Assembly: GCA_937988695.1 (NCBI GenBank)
Contig: CALKHM010000104.1
Span: 85,400 to 149,399 of the forward strand
Direction: 5' to 3'
Length of the DNA: 64,000 nt
DNA from: an uncultured Microbacterium sp.
Lineage (GTDB): Bacteria > Actinomycetota > Actinomycetes > Actinomycetales > Microbacteriaceae
In this document: piece by piece, positions 37,529 to 46,212 of the stretch
How the letters are laid out: every line of letters begins with the position of its first letter
How positions within the stretch are numbered: the stretch's first letter is position 1
Position numbers and translations under genes: made by a program
The notes under the pieces: generated by a model
Databases searched by the model: none
Told to the model about the DNA's origin: nothing
What the model saw: the letters and a program-made list of their open reading frames with translations, nothing else

Positions 37529-40500
37529 TTAGATCGCCGGCGGCACGGGCATACGAGGTGGCGCCGTACGCCAGAGGAGCGCCGCATCCTCCGCGGTCAG
37601 GCCGTACGCCTCATGGACCGCTACCGCGACCATACGTTCCAGATCAGCTGCACGGTGAAGCTCCCGTTGCAGTGACGGTACGGTCGCATCGTACTCGTCA
37701 TGCAGTCGGCGCAGCTCCTTGCTGGTGATACCGCGTCCCGGACGGCGGGCTTTAACCTCGACGACAAACGCGTCGAAGGCGAGCCCTTCCGGGGAACTCA
37801 GTTTCTCACCCGGCTTCTCGACACCGAATTCAGTCCGCAGCCAATCGTGTAGCTGCTGGACGCTGCCCCTGCGCTCCGCTGTGGCGCTCAGCAAGCCCCC
37901 GACGGCTTGCATCACCTGCTCGCGCACGGCGTCGGTCGGCTGAGCGATCGGAAGCTGGCGCAGCCGGACGGCAGACGGATTGAGCGCGTCGTCCTTCATA
38001 TGGCCGAGGAAGCGCCAGTTGTGCCACCACATGAGCGGCGCATTCAGTACACCGAGCAGGAAAAGGTCGTCAGTCGGCAGGAAGAACGCCTTGTTGTTCG
38101 TGTACAGCCCCCGCGTGTCGAGCGCGTAGGCCGAGTGGAACTGTATTTCTTGGTACAGCAACTTCGGACGCTCGAACAGCTCGTAGTATGAGCATGTGCG
38201 CAGCTCCCACCAGTACCGCCCCTGGTCGGTGCGGCGACGGAGACGGTTCTCATGACCGCGCATGTGGCGATGGAGTGCCGGATACGTGCACGCGAACACG
38301 GCTTCGGCGTTCTCACCCGCGTCGTGCCATGGCCACGCATGATCATTGCTCGAGCGCAACGCGAGCAGCCAGCGGCCATCCCACTCCGCAACCCAGCGAT
38401 CGATGTCCTGGCCGCGGACATACGGCTTGAATAATGGTTCGGTCTTGGGGTCAGCTGCCACCATAGCGTCGCGCTCCGCCGACGTCAGCAGGAACGCGTC
38501 GTTGAATCCCGTCTTGAGGCCGTACAGTGGATCCGCCCCGAGGTACTCGGCGAGCGGTACGCCAGCCTGCCGGACCTTCTGCATCAGGGCTCGCGCCGCA
38601 GGCGGGTCGAGCAGCCACGGGCCCGGAGCCAGCGTCTCTCGCTCGACGACGAACGAGTGGGCCCGGACCTGTTCCGCAAGTCGGTCGAGATCGAGGCCCT
38701 CGCGCGGAATCACGGAGGCCACCAATAACGGCGGCACCGTAACGGGCGCCGTCGGGGCGCGCAGACGCACGATGCTGGGAAACACGTCCGCGTCGGGAAA
38801 GACCTGCCGCGCGTGCCCCAAGTCGATGATCTGCTCCGGCCACGCTGCCTCGGTGAGGTACCGCCGTAACGGCTCGGCGTACTCCGCCTTCAACCACTTA
38901 TTCGTCACGATGTAGGCGAGGTAGCCACCGGGTCGGAGTACGCGAAGTCCCTGCTCGAAGAAGTAGACATACAGGTCGGCTGAGCCATGCGACGTTCGGT
39001 ACCGCTCGACGAAATGCTGCTTGAATCTCGTGAGGTAGTCGCCGCGCACATATGGCGGGTTCCCGACCACGACGTCGAAGCCCCCCTGCGCGAATACTTC
39101 GGGGAACGATGCCGCCCAGTCGAACGCGCGTGCGTCGAGAGCGGTGTCGGCAACCACACTATTCCCAACGCGGATGTTGTGGTCCAGGTCCGCGAGCACC
39201 TTCCCGCGCTGCGCGGTCTTGACCCAAATCGAGAGCCGCGCGATCTCCACCGCCTCCTCGTTCAGGTCCACGCCGAACAGGTTCTGCTGCAGGATCGTGC
39301 GGTCTGGATCGAACAGTGACCAGTCGCCGCTCTGCCGCAGGTCGGCTAGTCGCTCCACCGCTTCCGCGTACGTTCCGTGGAGCTGGTCGAACGCCTCGAT
39401 CAGAAATGCCCCGCTACCGCACGCGGGGTCGAGAACACGCACGCGCGCGAGCTCCTCGAGCCACGCCTCCCAGAACCGGACCAGCGCCTCGCGCTGCGGG
39501 GCGAACAACGCAGACAGATCGTAGACTGCGGGGTCGACGAGCGTCTTCGGCTGACTTCCCGTCGCCCGCCCATGGTGCTCCTGCCGCAGGCGCTCGAACC
39601 GCTCGGCGAGTACGGGGTCGAGTGCCTGCGAGACGAGGTAGCGGGTGATGGACTGCGGGGTGTAGAACGCGCCCTCTCGCTTCCGGCGTGAGGTCTGCCG
39701 GGTGGCCTCGCCGCCCTCCAGCTCCGCGCGCAATGCCTCCAGGTCCTCGATCGACTGCTCGAAGATGTGTCCGAGGATCTCGACATCCACGATCGGTGGG
39801 TCGTCCTCGTCCGGCTCGAGGGAGTCCTGGCTCGGCGCGCGGTAGTTGTACTCTCCGAGGCGCTTGAAGCGCTCGCAGACGGCATCAGGGACCGCAAGCC
39901 CGCTATCAAGCGGCGCGTGCGCCGCGAACAGACCGCCGTTGTAGCGCGGGATCCCGAGCGAGGTGCTCCCCTGGTCGATCGCGTGGAAGAGCCCTCTGAA
40001 GTTCTCCCAGATCGGCCGTGGATTGTACGGATCGCGGTGCTCGAATGCCGCCGCGAGCGAATCGCGTGGGAGCAGCCCACGGTCCTCCGCGAAGGCGATG
40101 AAGAGCACGCGGTCCAGGAGGCGCTGCGTGGCCGCAAGCACCTCGGCGGGCGGCACACCGGCATTGGCACCCGTGAGGCCGGCGAGCACGTCGCGGCGGA
40201 CGCGGGCGTAGTCGGCGTAGTAACCCTGCGTGAGTGCCTCGCCGGCGCGCTCCGACGCGTCCAGCAGGTCGTACAGGTGGCAGCGCCCCACCGCAGGCAC
40301 GACTCGCTCGGCGCCGAGCACGAAGACGAGACGCTTGAACTCGTGGTCGTCGTTCGCCAGGTCCGTGATGAGCCACCGCTCGTAGGTCCGCTGGTTCGCG
40401 CCCTTGTGGTACAGACGGAGTTCGCGCAGCGAGGTGACGACGATCCAGTCGCACGGCAGGTTGATCGCGTACCCGTACGCCTGTTCGACCGCGCTCACCT

Positions 40501-40891
40501 TACGGCCGGCGTGCGGCCGGTCGAGCGGGTCGAGCGGCCCCTTCCCCTCGACGGCGACCACTGGCCGGAACGCGTCCGCGCCGAAGTCGCCGAGCACGGC
40601 ATCGGCGAACTTCCCACCCACTTCGACGAGCTTCTCCCGCTTGATCGTGTGGCGCTCGGCGGCGGCGAGGGTCGAGGGGCCGGTGTAGCCGAGCACGTCC
40701 TGAAAGACATCCGTGAGCCAGTCAGGGAGCAGTTCCGTCTCCTTGTAGGCGAGCCCCTCCGGCTTCGCGAAGAAGCCAGCCCACCGACGCAGCTTCTCGC
40801 GGGCGAGCGCGGCGCGTTCGGGCAGCACGAACTCCCTCACGCGGGGGCGGAGCACGTCCCGGCGGAAGAGCGGAGAGATGTCGACAGGCAT
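37529..40891 (-). CDS. Type IIG restriction endonuclease-methyltransferase (Eco57I-like)
   Basis: 1120 residues, one polypeptide. N-terminal nuclease domain with VVAVEGKG (E115, K117) preceded by acidic D97, a PD-(D/E)XK pattern. Helical connector follows. The N6-adenine methylase has SAM motif D488-P-A-C-G-S-G and catalytic N611-P-P-Y. The C-terminal target-recognition part has YYELFERPKLLYQEIQ and LLGVLNAPLMWW, TaqI-like. Such enzymes both cut and modify and defend against foreign DNA. The start overlaps the stop of a 58-residue gene (TAATG). It is last in a four-gene minus-strand cluster. Recognition sequence cannot be inferred. Confidence 0.92.
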   Translation of the reverse strand: MPVDISPLFRRDVLRPRVREFVLPERAALAREKLRRWAGFFAKPEGLAYKETELLPDWLTDVFQDVLGYTGPSTLAAAERHTIKREKLVEVGGKFADAVLGDFGADAFRPVVAVEGKGPLDPLDRPHAGRKVSAVEQAYGYAINLPCDWIVVTSLRELRLYHKGANQRTYERWLITDLANDDHEFKRLVFVLGAERVVPAVGRCHLYDLLDASERAGEALTQGYYADYARVRRDVLAGLTGANAGVPPAEVLAATQRLLDRVLFIAFAEDRGLLPRDSLAAAFEHRDPYNPRPIWENFRGLFHAIDQGSTSLGIPRYNGGLFAAHAPLDSGLAVPDAVCERFKRLGEYNYRAPSQDSLEPDEDDPPIVDVEILGHIFEQSIEDLEALRAELEGGEATRQTSRRKREGAFYTPQSITRYLVSQALDPVLAERFERLRQEHHGRATGSQPKTLVDPAVYDLSALFAPQREALVRFWEAWLEELARVRVLDPACGSGAFLIEAFDQLHGTYAEAVERLADLRQSGDWSLFDPDRTILQQNLFGVDLNEEAVEIARLSIWVKTAQRGKVLADLDHNIRVGNSVVADTALDARAFDWAASFPEVFAQGGFDVVVGNPPYVRGDYLTRFKQHFVERYRTSHGSADLYVYFFEQGLRVLRPGGYLAYIVTNKWLKAEYAEPLRRYLTEAAWPEQIIDLGHARQVFPDADVFPSIVRLRAPTAPVTVPPLLVASVIPREGLDLDRLAEQVRAHSFVVERETLAPGPWLLDPPAARALMQKVRQAGVPLAEYLGADPLYGLKTGFNDAFLLTSAERDAMVAADPKTEPLFKPYVRGQDIDRWVAEWDGRWLLALRSSNDHAWPWHDAGENAEAVFACTYPALHRHMRGHENRLRRRTDQGRYWWELRTCSYYELFERPKLLYQEIQFHSAYALDTRGLYTNNKAFFLPTDDLFLLGVLNAPLMWWHNWRFLGHMKDDALNPSAVRLRQLPIAQPTDAVREQVMQAVGGLLSATAERRGSVQQLHDWLRTEFGVEKPGEKLSSPEGLAFDAFVVEVKARRPGRGITSKELRRLHDEYDATVPSLQRELHRAADLERMVAVAVHEAYGLTAEDAALLWRTAPPRMPVPPAI

Positions 40892-41067
40892 TAGCGCAAG
40901 CGGAGTGAGTCAGGTATGGCGATGGCCACGTTCACCGCGGCTTCAGGGTCCTGCGCGGCGATCCTGCGCTCGTGAAGCGCGTCGAACGCGCGCGTCGCCG
41001 CTGCCTCGGAGAGGCCGAACCGAGTGCGATACTCTGATATGATACCCAACAACGTAGTGCTCGCCAT
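40891..41067 (-). CDS. 58-residue protein translationally coupled to the type IIG gene
   Basis: ATG 41067 opens MASTTLLGIISEYRTRFGLS, then EAAATRAFDALHERR and a short tail, ending in TAA that shares a base with the next ATG (TAATG). It is helical and soluble by composition. Not recognised. Its exact coupling to the restriction gene supports it being real; a small regulator or antitoxin-like partner is a guess. It begins 27 bases after the nuclease gene upstream. Confidence 0.6.
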   Translation of the reverse strand: MASTTLLGIISEYRTRFGLSEAAATRAFDALHERRIAAQDPEAAVNVAIAIPDSLRLR

Positions 41068-41094
41068 TGGGGTCTGACCACTGTGGTAGCACGG

Positions 41095-42367
41095 CTATTC
41101 CACACCTTCCGCCGCAGGGGCCAGCTCCCGCTCCAGTTCCTCCACTGTTGGCAGACTACCCTTCAGTTCCTCCGGCAGCGCGGCAACAAGTTGCGCCTCC
41201 CAGTCCGCGACGCCTATCGGCTTGTGCACGTCGCGCAGTGCATATTCCGCGACGAGCCGGTCCTTGCCCTTGCACAGGAGCAACCCGATCGTCGGCCCGT
41301 CACCCGCCTGCCGCATCCGGTCGTCCACGACGGACAGATAGAAGTTGAGCTGCCCGGCGAACTCTGGCCGGAACGGCACCGCTTTCAGCTCGACAACCAC
41401 GTAGCAGCGCAGCGTGAGGTGGTAGAACAGCAGGTCGACGTAGAAGTCCGAGTCGCCGACGTCCAGGTGCACCTGCCGCCCCACGAACGCGAAGCCCGCG
41501 CCGAGCTCCAGGAGAAAGCGCTCGACGTGCGCCACGAGGTCTCGCTCCAGCTCCCGCTCGCGCGCCGGCTCGTCGAGCGTGAGGAAATCGAAGAGGTACG
41601 GATCCTTGAGCGCCTGCTGGGCGAGGTCGGAGTCCGGCGGCGGAAGCGTCGTGGCGAAGTTGGTGACCGCGCGACCCTGCCGCTCATGCAGGCGCGTGGT
41701 GATCTGGAGGTCGAGCACGGCCCGGCTCCACCCGTGCTCGAGCGCCCGCTCGGCGTACCAGCCGCGTACGGCCGGGTCCTTCACCTTCTCGAGCAGGATG
41801 ACGTGATGCGCCCACGGGAGCTGACTCCATGGGACCGGTGACGGGACCAGTGACTCGGACACGGACGAGAGCGGCGCGCCCGGCGCATTCGGCGTGAGCA
41901 CGCCGGCCAATTGTGCCACGGCCGGTGGCACAATTGCGGGCGCCCCGGCGTCGACCTCGGGACTGCTGCCCAGGGAGCCCGGCGCCGGGCTCTCTGGGTA
42001 GGCAAGGTGCAACGCGCGCATCCGGTACAGGTTGCGGCGGGAGAACCCCTCCACGCCGGGGAACGCGGCCTGGAGGTCGGCGGCAAGCCGATCGAGCACC
42101 CCACCCCGCCTCTGCCTGCCGTCCGACGATGACGCGCCCGATGCGCCAGTAGAGCGCGAGCAGCTCGCGGTTCGCCGCTGCGGCGGCCCGGAGCCGCGAG
42201 ACACGGATGTCCGCCTTGAGCTCTTCGAGCAGTTCCGCGTATCCGGCCGGGAGGATCTTGCTACCCGGCGCGACCGGGCCTACCGGCGGATCGCTGGCGC
42301 TGGGTGCGGCGGCATCCGCCACCCGGCGCGCGCGAGCGGCCCCGCGTGCTGGTTGCTTCGGCGTCAT
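41095..42367 (-). pseudogene. YhcG/DUF1016-family PD-(D/E)XK nuclease, one frameshift
   Basis: From ATG 42367 the frame reads YAELLEELKADIRVSRLRAA and ELLALYWRIGRVIVGRQAEAGWG. Near 42095-42110, within G-rich runs, it shifts one base to VLDRLAADLQAAFPGVEGFSRRN. It then continues intact through LPWAHHVILLEKVKD, GWSRAVLDLQI and the nuclease core DSDFYVDLLFYHLT...YVVVELKAV to 41095. Apart from that single indel the protein is complete, so a read error is quite possible. YhcG proteins are found by restriction and defence genes; the core D and ELK residues suit DNA cleavage. The insertion of an Ala/Pro-rich stretch (about residues 160-200 of the joined protein) looks non-family. Confidence 0.8.
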
Positions 42368-42783
42368 GTGTTAAGCGCCTCGTGCGATTCACCCGACTGC
42401 GGCAGGATGCTAACGAAGCCCTCGCGCGCGGCCAGTTCCGCGAATCGCCGGATTGCCAGCTCGACCACCGCGACCTGCGACTCCGCGAGCGGCGGCTCGT
42501 GTGCCGCCAACTCGCGAAGTAGCTGCCGCCCCTCAGCGCTCAGCCGGAAGCTGTGCGGTGATCCCGTACGGCCCGTCGCGTCGCGCGTCGCCAGCACCGA
42601 GCCAACTACCCCAGCGACCGAGCCGCGCCGCGCCAGGTGCCGGATCGCCAACTCGAGCACTGCGACTTGTGAGACACCCATGCCCTCGGCGAGCGCGCGC
42701 AGGAGCTGGCGCACGTCCCCGCTGAAGTCGAAGCTCTGCGCTTGGGCTTGATCCTTCTTTAACGGTGGCCGAGTTCTGGTCAT
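42364..42783 (-). CDS. Protein of two tandem ribbon-helix-helix-like repeats
   Basis: 139 residues. FDFSGDVRQLLRALAEGMGV-SQVAVLELAIRHLA and FRLSAEGRQLLRELAAHEPP-LAESQVAVVELAIRRFA are internal repeats: a short strand then two helices, LL..LA and V-V-ELAIR. The pattern recalls CopG/RHH DNA-binding units joined in one chain. The start is flanked by an inverted repeat (42784-42808), consistent with autoregulation, and the stop overlaps the nuclease start as ATGA. The assignment as a transcription factor is inference; I do not recognise the family by name. Confidence 0.65.
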   Translation of the reverse strand: MTRTRPPLKKDQAQAQSFDFSGDVRQLLRALAEGMGVSQVAVLELAIRHLARRGSVAGVVGSVLATRDATGRTGSPHSFRLSAEGRQLLRELAAHEPPLAESQVAVVELAIRRFAELAAREGFVSILPQSGESHEALNT

Positions 42784-42808
42784 GCGCGTAGAGTAGTGTA
42801 GAACGCGC
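42784..42808. promoter_or_regulatory. Inverted repeat GCGCGT-N13-ACGCGC at the RHH-like gene start
   Basis: Arms 42784-42789 and 42803-42808 directly abut the minus-strand ATG 42783, with a TACACT box between them. It is a likely autoregulatory operator for the restriction cluster. Confidence 0.55.
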
Positions 42809-43145
42809 TATGCGGCAAGGCGGCGCAAACTGCAAGGGCGAGAGAGGCATCTCGGCACCGCCCGGGATAGGATCGCCGCGTCGAACATGCCACCCTGCGC
42901 GGCGACTACGCCCCCCGCCCCGGACGCCTGGCTGGGCACCTCGCCCTGTTGGACGTGCTCGCCCTCGCGGGCTGCGCTACGTCGCCGAGCGGCGTCGGCG
43001 ACCCGCTATGGCCCGGGGCCGCGGCTATAGAGGAGAGAGGTCAGGGCAGCCCGAGTTGCGCCGTCGCCCACCAGGACGCAGCCGAGCCCCGCGTCGGCGC
43101 CGGCCAATCTCCGAGCGCCAGTGCGACAGAGGATGCATCTGCCTC

Positions 43146-43174
43146 TTGCATGCTAGTGCATATTACACTATATT
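43146..43174 (+). promoter_or_regulatory. Sigma70-like promoter with overlapping operator for the RadC operon
   Basis: TTGCAT (43146-43151) and TATATT (43169-43174) are 17 bp apart, in an AT-rich island. TAGTG-N7-CACTA (43154-43170) forms an inverted repeat within the spacer, a probable repressor site. The plus-strand gene starts at 43228 after an AAGGAG. The stretch 42809-43145 before it holds no gene I can recognise. Confidence 0.72.
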
Positions 43175-43227
43175 GTTAGACGCAAGGCCACGGCAATTCC
43201 GCCGGGCCAACCGAAGGAGTCAGACCG

Positions 43228-43671
43228 ATGCGCGTTGACTCTCCCGCCGTCTACTCGACCCAGGCCGGATGCCCTGCTTCACAGCGCGACCGGCTCGCCA
43301 CCATCGAGCAGCGGATCGTTGCCGAGGAAGGTCCGTCCAATGTCGGCGGTCAGTACTGCGCTAACGCCTCCGATGCCGAGCGCCAGCGCCGCACCGCGGC
43401 CGAGCGGGAAGTTCGTGAGACCGAGCGCCGCGCGCAGTGGCTCGCGCGCCAGCTCGCCGGCGTCACCGTGGCGAACGGACAGGAGCTCGTCCGTCTGGCC
43501 CTCGGCGTCACGGCCCGCGCGATGGGACTATCTGAGGACCAGCGGCTCACCCCCGAGCAGGTGGCGCAGGTCGTCGCCGCCGCCCGCGTGCTCTGGCATG
43601 CTGCGCAGGACCACGCGCAGGACGCTTCACCGGACAACGCGCAGCAGCGCACCGACTGGAGGGCCGTCTAA
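43228..43671 (+). CDS. Hypothetical protein, first gene of RadC operon
   Basis: 147 residues with a strong AAGGAG eight bases before ATG. A Cys-containing start (QAGCPASQRDRLATIEQRIV), a charged coil (AERQRRTAAEREVRETERRA), then LAGVTVANGQELVRLALGVTARAMGL and LTPEQVAQVVAAARVLWHAA, all helical. Soluble. Not recognised. It overlaps the next start as TAATG, and its promoter looks regulated. Likely a plasmid-borne accessory protein. Confidence 0.65.
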   Translation: MRVDSPAVYSTQAGCPASQRDRLATIEQRIVAEEGPSNVGGQYCANASDAERQRRTAAEREVRETERRAQWLARQLAGVTVANGQELVRLALGVTARAMGLSEDQRLTPEQVAQVVAAARVLWHAAQDHAQDASPDNAQQRTDWRAV

Positions 43672-43982
43672 TGGCCCACCCCATTACGTGGCGCGAGTGG
43701 GACGCCACACAGGCCGCACAGCCCCTCTTCGCCGCAGGCTTCGCGATCACGCCGCTCGGCCGGCAGGCGCTTCGCCAGGCGGAGGGCCGGCGCACCGCCC
43801 GGGCCGAGGCGCGCCCGGAGCCGCACGCCGCCGCCGCATGCATCATGGCCTGCATCTGGTGTCACAAGCCGATCCACCAGGGCGAGGCGTTCACGGTCAT
43901 CGGCGGGGAGCCGATGCACGACGCGCCCTGCCGCCAGGAGTTTGACAAGATGACCGCTACCGTGGAGGGTCGCGACTCATGA
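43671..43982 (+). CDS. Hypothetical protein with zinc-ribbon-like Cys cluster
   Basis: 103 residues. PLFAAGFAITPLGRQALRQAEG reads like a winged-helix edge, followed by CIMACIWCHKPIHQGEAF and EPMHDAPCRQEF, where C-x2-C and the later H/C residues could hold zinc. Coupled at both ends (TAATG, ATGA) inside the RadC operon. Function unknown. Confidence 0.65.
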   Translation: MAHPITWREWDATQAAQPLFAAGFAITPLGRQALRQAEGRRTARAEARPEPHAAAACIMACIWCHKPIHQGEAFTVIGGEPMHDAPCRQEFDKMTATVEGRDS

Positions 43983-44539
43983 CGACGCCCGCCGCGGTCC
44001 CCACTACCGTCCCCGCTGCCGTCCCCGCTGCCGTCCCCGTGACTGCACTCGCGCACACGTCCCGCCGTCGCCACCGGGGCGGCGGGACTCCTCGCCTCGC
44101 GGGGCTCATGCTCGTGCGCGAGTCCGAGCCCGTCACCATCGCCTATCCGGCGGATCGCCGCCCGATGCGCTCCCCGCGCGATGTCTTCGCCGCGATGCGG
44201 GCCTACGGGGATCAGGAAGATGTCGAGGTGTTCTGGACGCTCTGCCTCGACTCGCAGCACCGGCTCCTGTTCGACGCGCCGGTGGCCGTGACGCGCGGCA
44301 TCCTCAACAGCTCGCTCGTCCACCCGCGCGAAGTCTTCCGCGCGGCGATCGTCGCCAACGCTGCCGCGGTCATCCTCTGCCACAACCACCCGTCCGGCGA
44401 TCCCACGCCGAGCGCGGACGACCGGCTCGTGACCGAGCAGCTCGTGGCGGCCGGGCGACTGCTGGATATCCCCGTGCATGACCACATCATTCTCGGCGCG
44501 GGGCGGTACACATCCTTTGCTGAAGCGGGGCTCTTGTGA
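43979..44539 (+). CDS. radC: RadC-family JAB/MPN protein
   Basis: 186 residues. After a disordered N-terminus with AAVP repeats (12-bp DNA repeats at 44009-44032) comes the JAB domain: FWTLCLDSQHRLLFDAPVAV, GILNSSLVHPREVFRAAIV and the JAMM metal motif H135-N-H137-P-S-G-D141, then D148 and DHIILG. Plasmids and mobile islands often carry such RadC-like proteins; the role is unsettled (proposed in recombination or as a peptidase-like metalloenzyme). It lacks the helix-hairpin-helix part of full-length RadC. Fully overlapped on both sides. Confidence 0.9.
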   Translation: MTTPAAVPTTVPAAVPAAVPVTALAHTSRRRHRGGGTPRLAGLMLVRESEPVTIAYPADRRPMRSPRDVFAAMRAYGDQEDVEVFWTLCLDSQHRLLFDAPVAVTRGILNSSLVHPREVFRAAIVANAAAVILCHNHPSGDPTPSADDRLVTEQLVAAGRLLDIPVHDHIILGAGRYTSFAEAGLL

Positions 44540-44817
44540 TGCGCCCCTTCCGTTTGGGGCGCATCGTCGCCACCCCCGCCGCCCTGGCCGCTATCGAGGC
44601 GGCCGGGGGACCGTCGGTGAGCGCCGCTCTGCTCCGCCGCCATCTCGCAGGCGATTGGGGCGACCTCGACACCGAGGATCTCGACGCGAACCACCGCGCG
44701 CTAAACGACGGAGCGCGGCTTCTGTCCGCATACGTGCTCCCGACAGGCGAGCGCGTATGGATCATCACCGAGGCCGACAGGAGCGCCACGACATTCCTTC
44801 TCCCAGCGGACTACTGA
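44539..44817 (+). CDS. Conserved small plasmid-type protein following radC
   Basis: 92 residues from ATG 44539, overlapping the radC stop (TGATG). LLRRHLAGDWGDLDTEDLDANHRALNDGARLLSAY and ERVWIITEADRSATTFLLPADY are very like small hypothetical proteins that repeatedly follow radC-like genes on plasmids. No biochemical function is known to me. The perfect palindrome starts nine bases after its stop. Confidence 0.72.
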   Translation: MRPFRLGRIVATPAALAAIEAAGGPSVSAALLRRHLAGDWGDLDTEDLDANHRALNDGARLLSAYVLPTGERVWIITEADRSATTFLLPADY

Positions 44818-44825
44818 CGGCCGCA

Positions 44826-44871
44826 CGAGGGGTGGGGGATATCATCACGTGATGATATCCCCCACCCCTCG
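44826..44871. repeat. Perfect 46-bp palindrome, no spacer
   Basis: Every base pairs across the centre 44848/44849 for 23 bases a side; only outside 44826/44871 does pairing stop. The arm has a G-rich outer part (GAGGGGTGGGGG) and an inner ATATCATCAC. It follows the RadC operon, so a terminator is the simplest reading, but zero-loop symmetry of this length is unusual for one, and a protein-binding or resolution site is possible. It precedes the next gene at 44948. Confidence 0.85.
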
Positions 44872-44947
44872 CACTCGGGCGGACCGAAGTTGCCGGCCTG
44901 TCCCGGTGCCGTTAACGTTGCGGCATGCTCGAGACCGAGGGGCTGGC

Positions 44948-45472
44948 ATGACGGACGAGGCGCTATCGAGCAGCACCATGGTGCCGGCGGCGATCACCGC
45001 GCCCGAGGAGCGCGCTGCTTACGAGCGTGCCGCCCGGTGGGCTGGTATCCGTCAGCGCCAGGCAACGCACGACGGAACGACTGTCGTAGAAGCGTACTTC
45101 CTAGGGTACCTCGACGGCATGCGCGAGGACGCGGAAGGGGGTGCCGGCCGCGAGGACGCCGACGCTGTGGCAGCCATCGCGGTGGCCGATCAGCAGAGGG
45201 CCGAGGCGTCGACACGTGCGGCTATCGAGAGCCGCGCTCGCCTAGAAGGCTACGCCGACGGCCGGCGCTGGCGCGAGCGGGGGAAACTCGGCGGGCTCGT
45301 GCGGCTGGCGATCCTGCAGAGCGGGAAGAGCGCCCGCCGGTTTGCGACCGAGGACCTGGTGCGCGACCACGACAAGGTCCGCGCGTGGCAGACGTACAAG
45401 TCGAATGTGCCGGACGTCGTCGTCGACGAGTTGCTCCGACGCCTGAATACACTGCGCGCCGACCCAGAGTAG
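44948..45472 (+). CDS. Hypothetical protein with possible C-terminal DNA-binding helix pair
   Basis: 174 residues from ATG 44948 (GAGGGG upstream). An Ala/Glu-rich helical middle is followed by a C-terminal stretch KSARRFATEDLVRDHDKVRAW, then YKSNVPDVVVDELLRRL. That last part looks like a helix-turn-helix in which RxFAxxxLxRDxxxVRxW is the first helix pair, a guess from pattern only. Not assigned to a family. Near the RadC operon but separated by the palindrome. Confidence 0.55.
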   Translation: MTDEALSSSTMVPAAITAPEERAAYERAARWAGIRQRQATHDGTTVVEAYFLGYLDGMREDAEGGAGREDADAVAAIAVADQQRAEASTRAAIESRARLEGYADGRRWRERGKLGGLVRLAILQSGKSARRFATEDLVRDHDKVRAWQTYKSNVPDVVVDELLRRLNTLRADPE

Positions 45473-45481
45473 CCCGCCTAG

Positions 45482-45682
45482 CACAGCAAAACGCTACTGG
45501 CGGTCCAGCCCGAGGCGCTCGCGTTCGCGCTTGGGCAGGCAGTAACGGCGCGGGGCTGGATGGTGCGGCAGGCACCGGACACCGCGTATAGACTTACGAT
45601 GACGGGATGGAAGCGCCTCGAAAAGTTGCCGGATTCGGAGGCAACGTGTCGACAGCACTCGGCCCCCTCCTGCCAGTCTTGA
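45482..45682 (+). pseudogene. Short 3' gene remnant ending in a winged-helix-like tail
   Basis: Between stops at 45481 and 45682 the frame reads LAVQPEALAFALGQAVTARG, then APDTAYRLTMTGWKRLEKL. YRLTxxGWxRL is typical of the end of a winged-helix or restriction-type accessory protein. There is no credible start, so it looks like the 3' end of a deleted gene. The rest of the 45473-45824 stretch shows nothing else I recognise. Confidence 0.4.
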
Positions 45683-45827
45683 TGCAGCTCACGAAGGGAT
45701 AGTCCGTCAGATGGATCGGCACGGGGCCGGGCTGTCACACCGGCTCCCCCACCCCCCATTCTTCGGCCCGGCATCACTGATGAGTGTGGCTATACTCGTG
45801 TGAGCGCTCCTGCTCCCGGTCGGCCGC

Positions 45828-46202
45828 ACGGGGCAGGTCGTGTTTCGTAGGGCTGTGCGTGGGCTCGACCTCGGCGAACCCGCGTGCCTCAGCGAGCATG
45901 CTGTCTACCCGCGTCTCCGGACCTGGGCCGGCGACCGGCTCGACGCAGGGGCCGACATTGCTACGGTGCCGCAGCTGATCCGCCACGCGAGCCTCGTGAC
46001 AACGACGAAGTACGACCGGCGCGGAGAGGGTGCGAAGCGTGATGCCGCCGACCTCCTGCATTTCCCACATGCACACTTCTGGAGCTCGTGCCCGAAGCCG
46101 GAGGATACGTCCGACTCAACCAATGGGAAGTGGACCAAGTGGCCCGAAACTTCCCGGCCACCGCAGCTGCTCCCTCGACGGGAGATGGCCCTGGAGACAT
46201 AA
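45828..46202 (+). pseudogene. Tyrosine recombinase, C-terminal remnant
   Basis: About 90 codons. [33 protein letters not shown] carries the terminal part of a phage-type integrase: the H (of a degraded GHxS, here RHAS) and the nucleophile Tyr in TTKYDRRGE. The Arg of HxLRH and the N-terminal core are missing; [16 protein letters not shown] replaces the expected helix. Downstream sequence to 46202 is a run-on. So it is an inactive relic of an earlier integration. Confidence 0.7.
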
Positions 46203-46212
46203 TCCCTGGCAG

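Noticed and set aside
41067..42364. Toxin-antitoxin pair made of the RHH-like protein and YhcG or the 58-residue protein
   Set aside because: No toxin fold is visible, and YhcG has a nuclease core of restriction type. The RHH call itself is tentative.
44826..44871. Telomere-resolution site of a linear replicon
   Set aside because: The palindrome would fit in form, but no protelomerase gene is seen and a single internal site after an operon is more simply a terminator or protein site.
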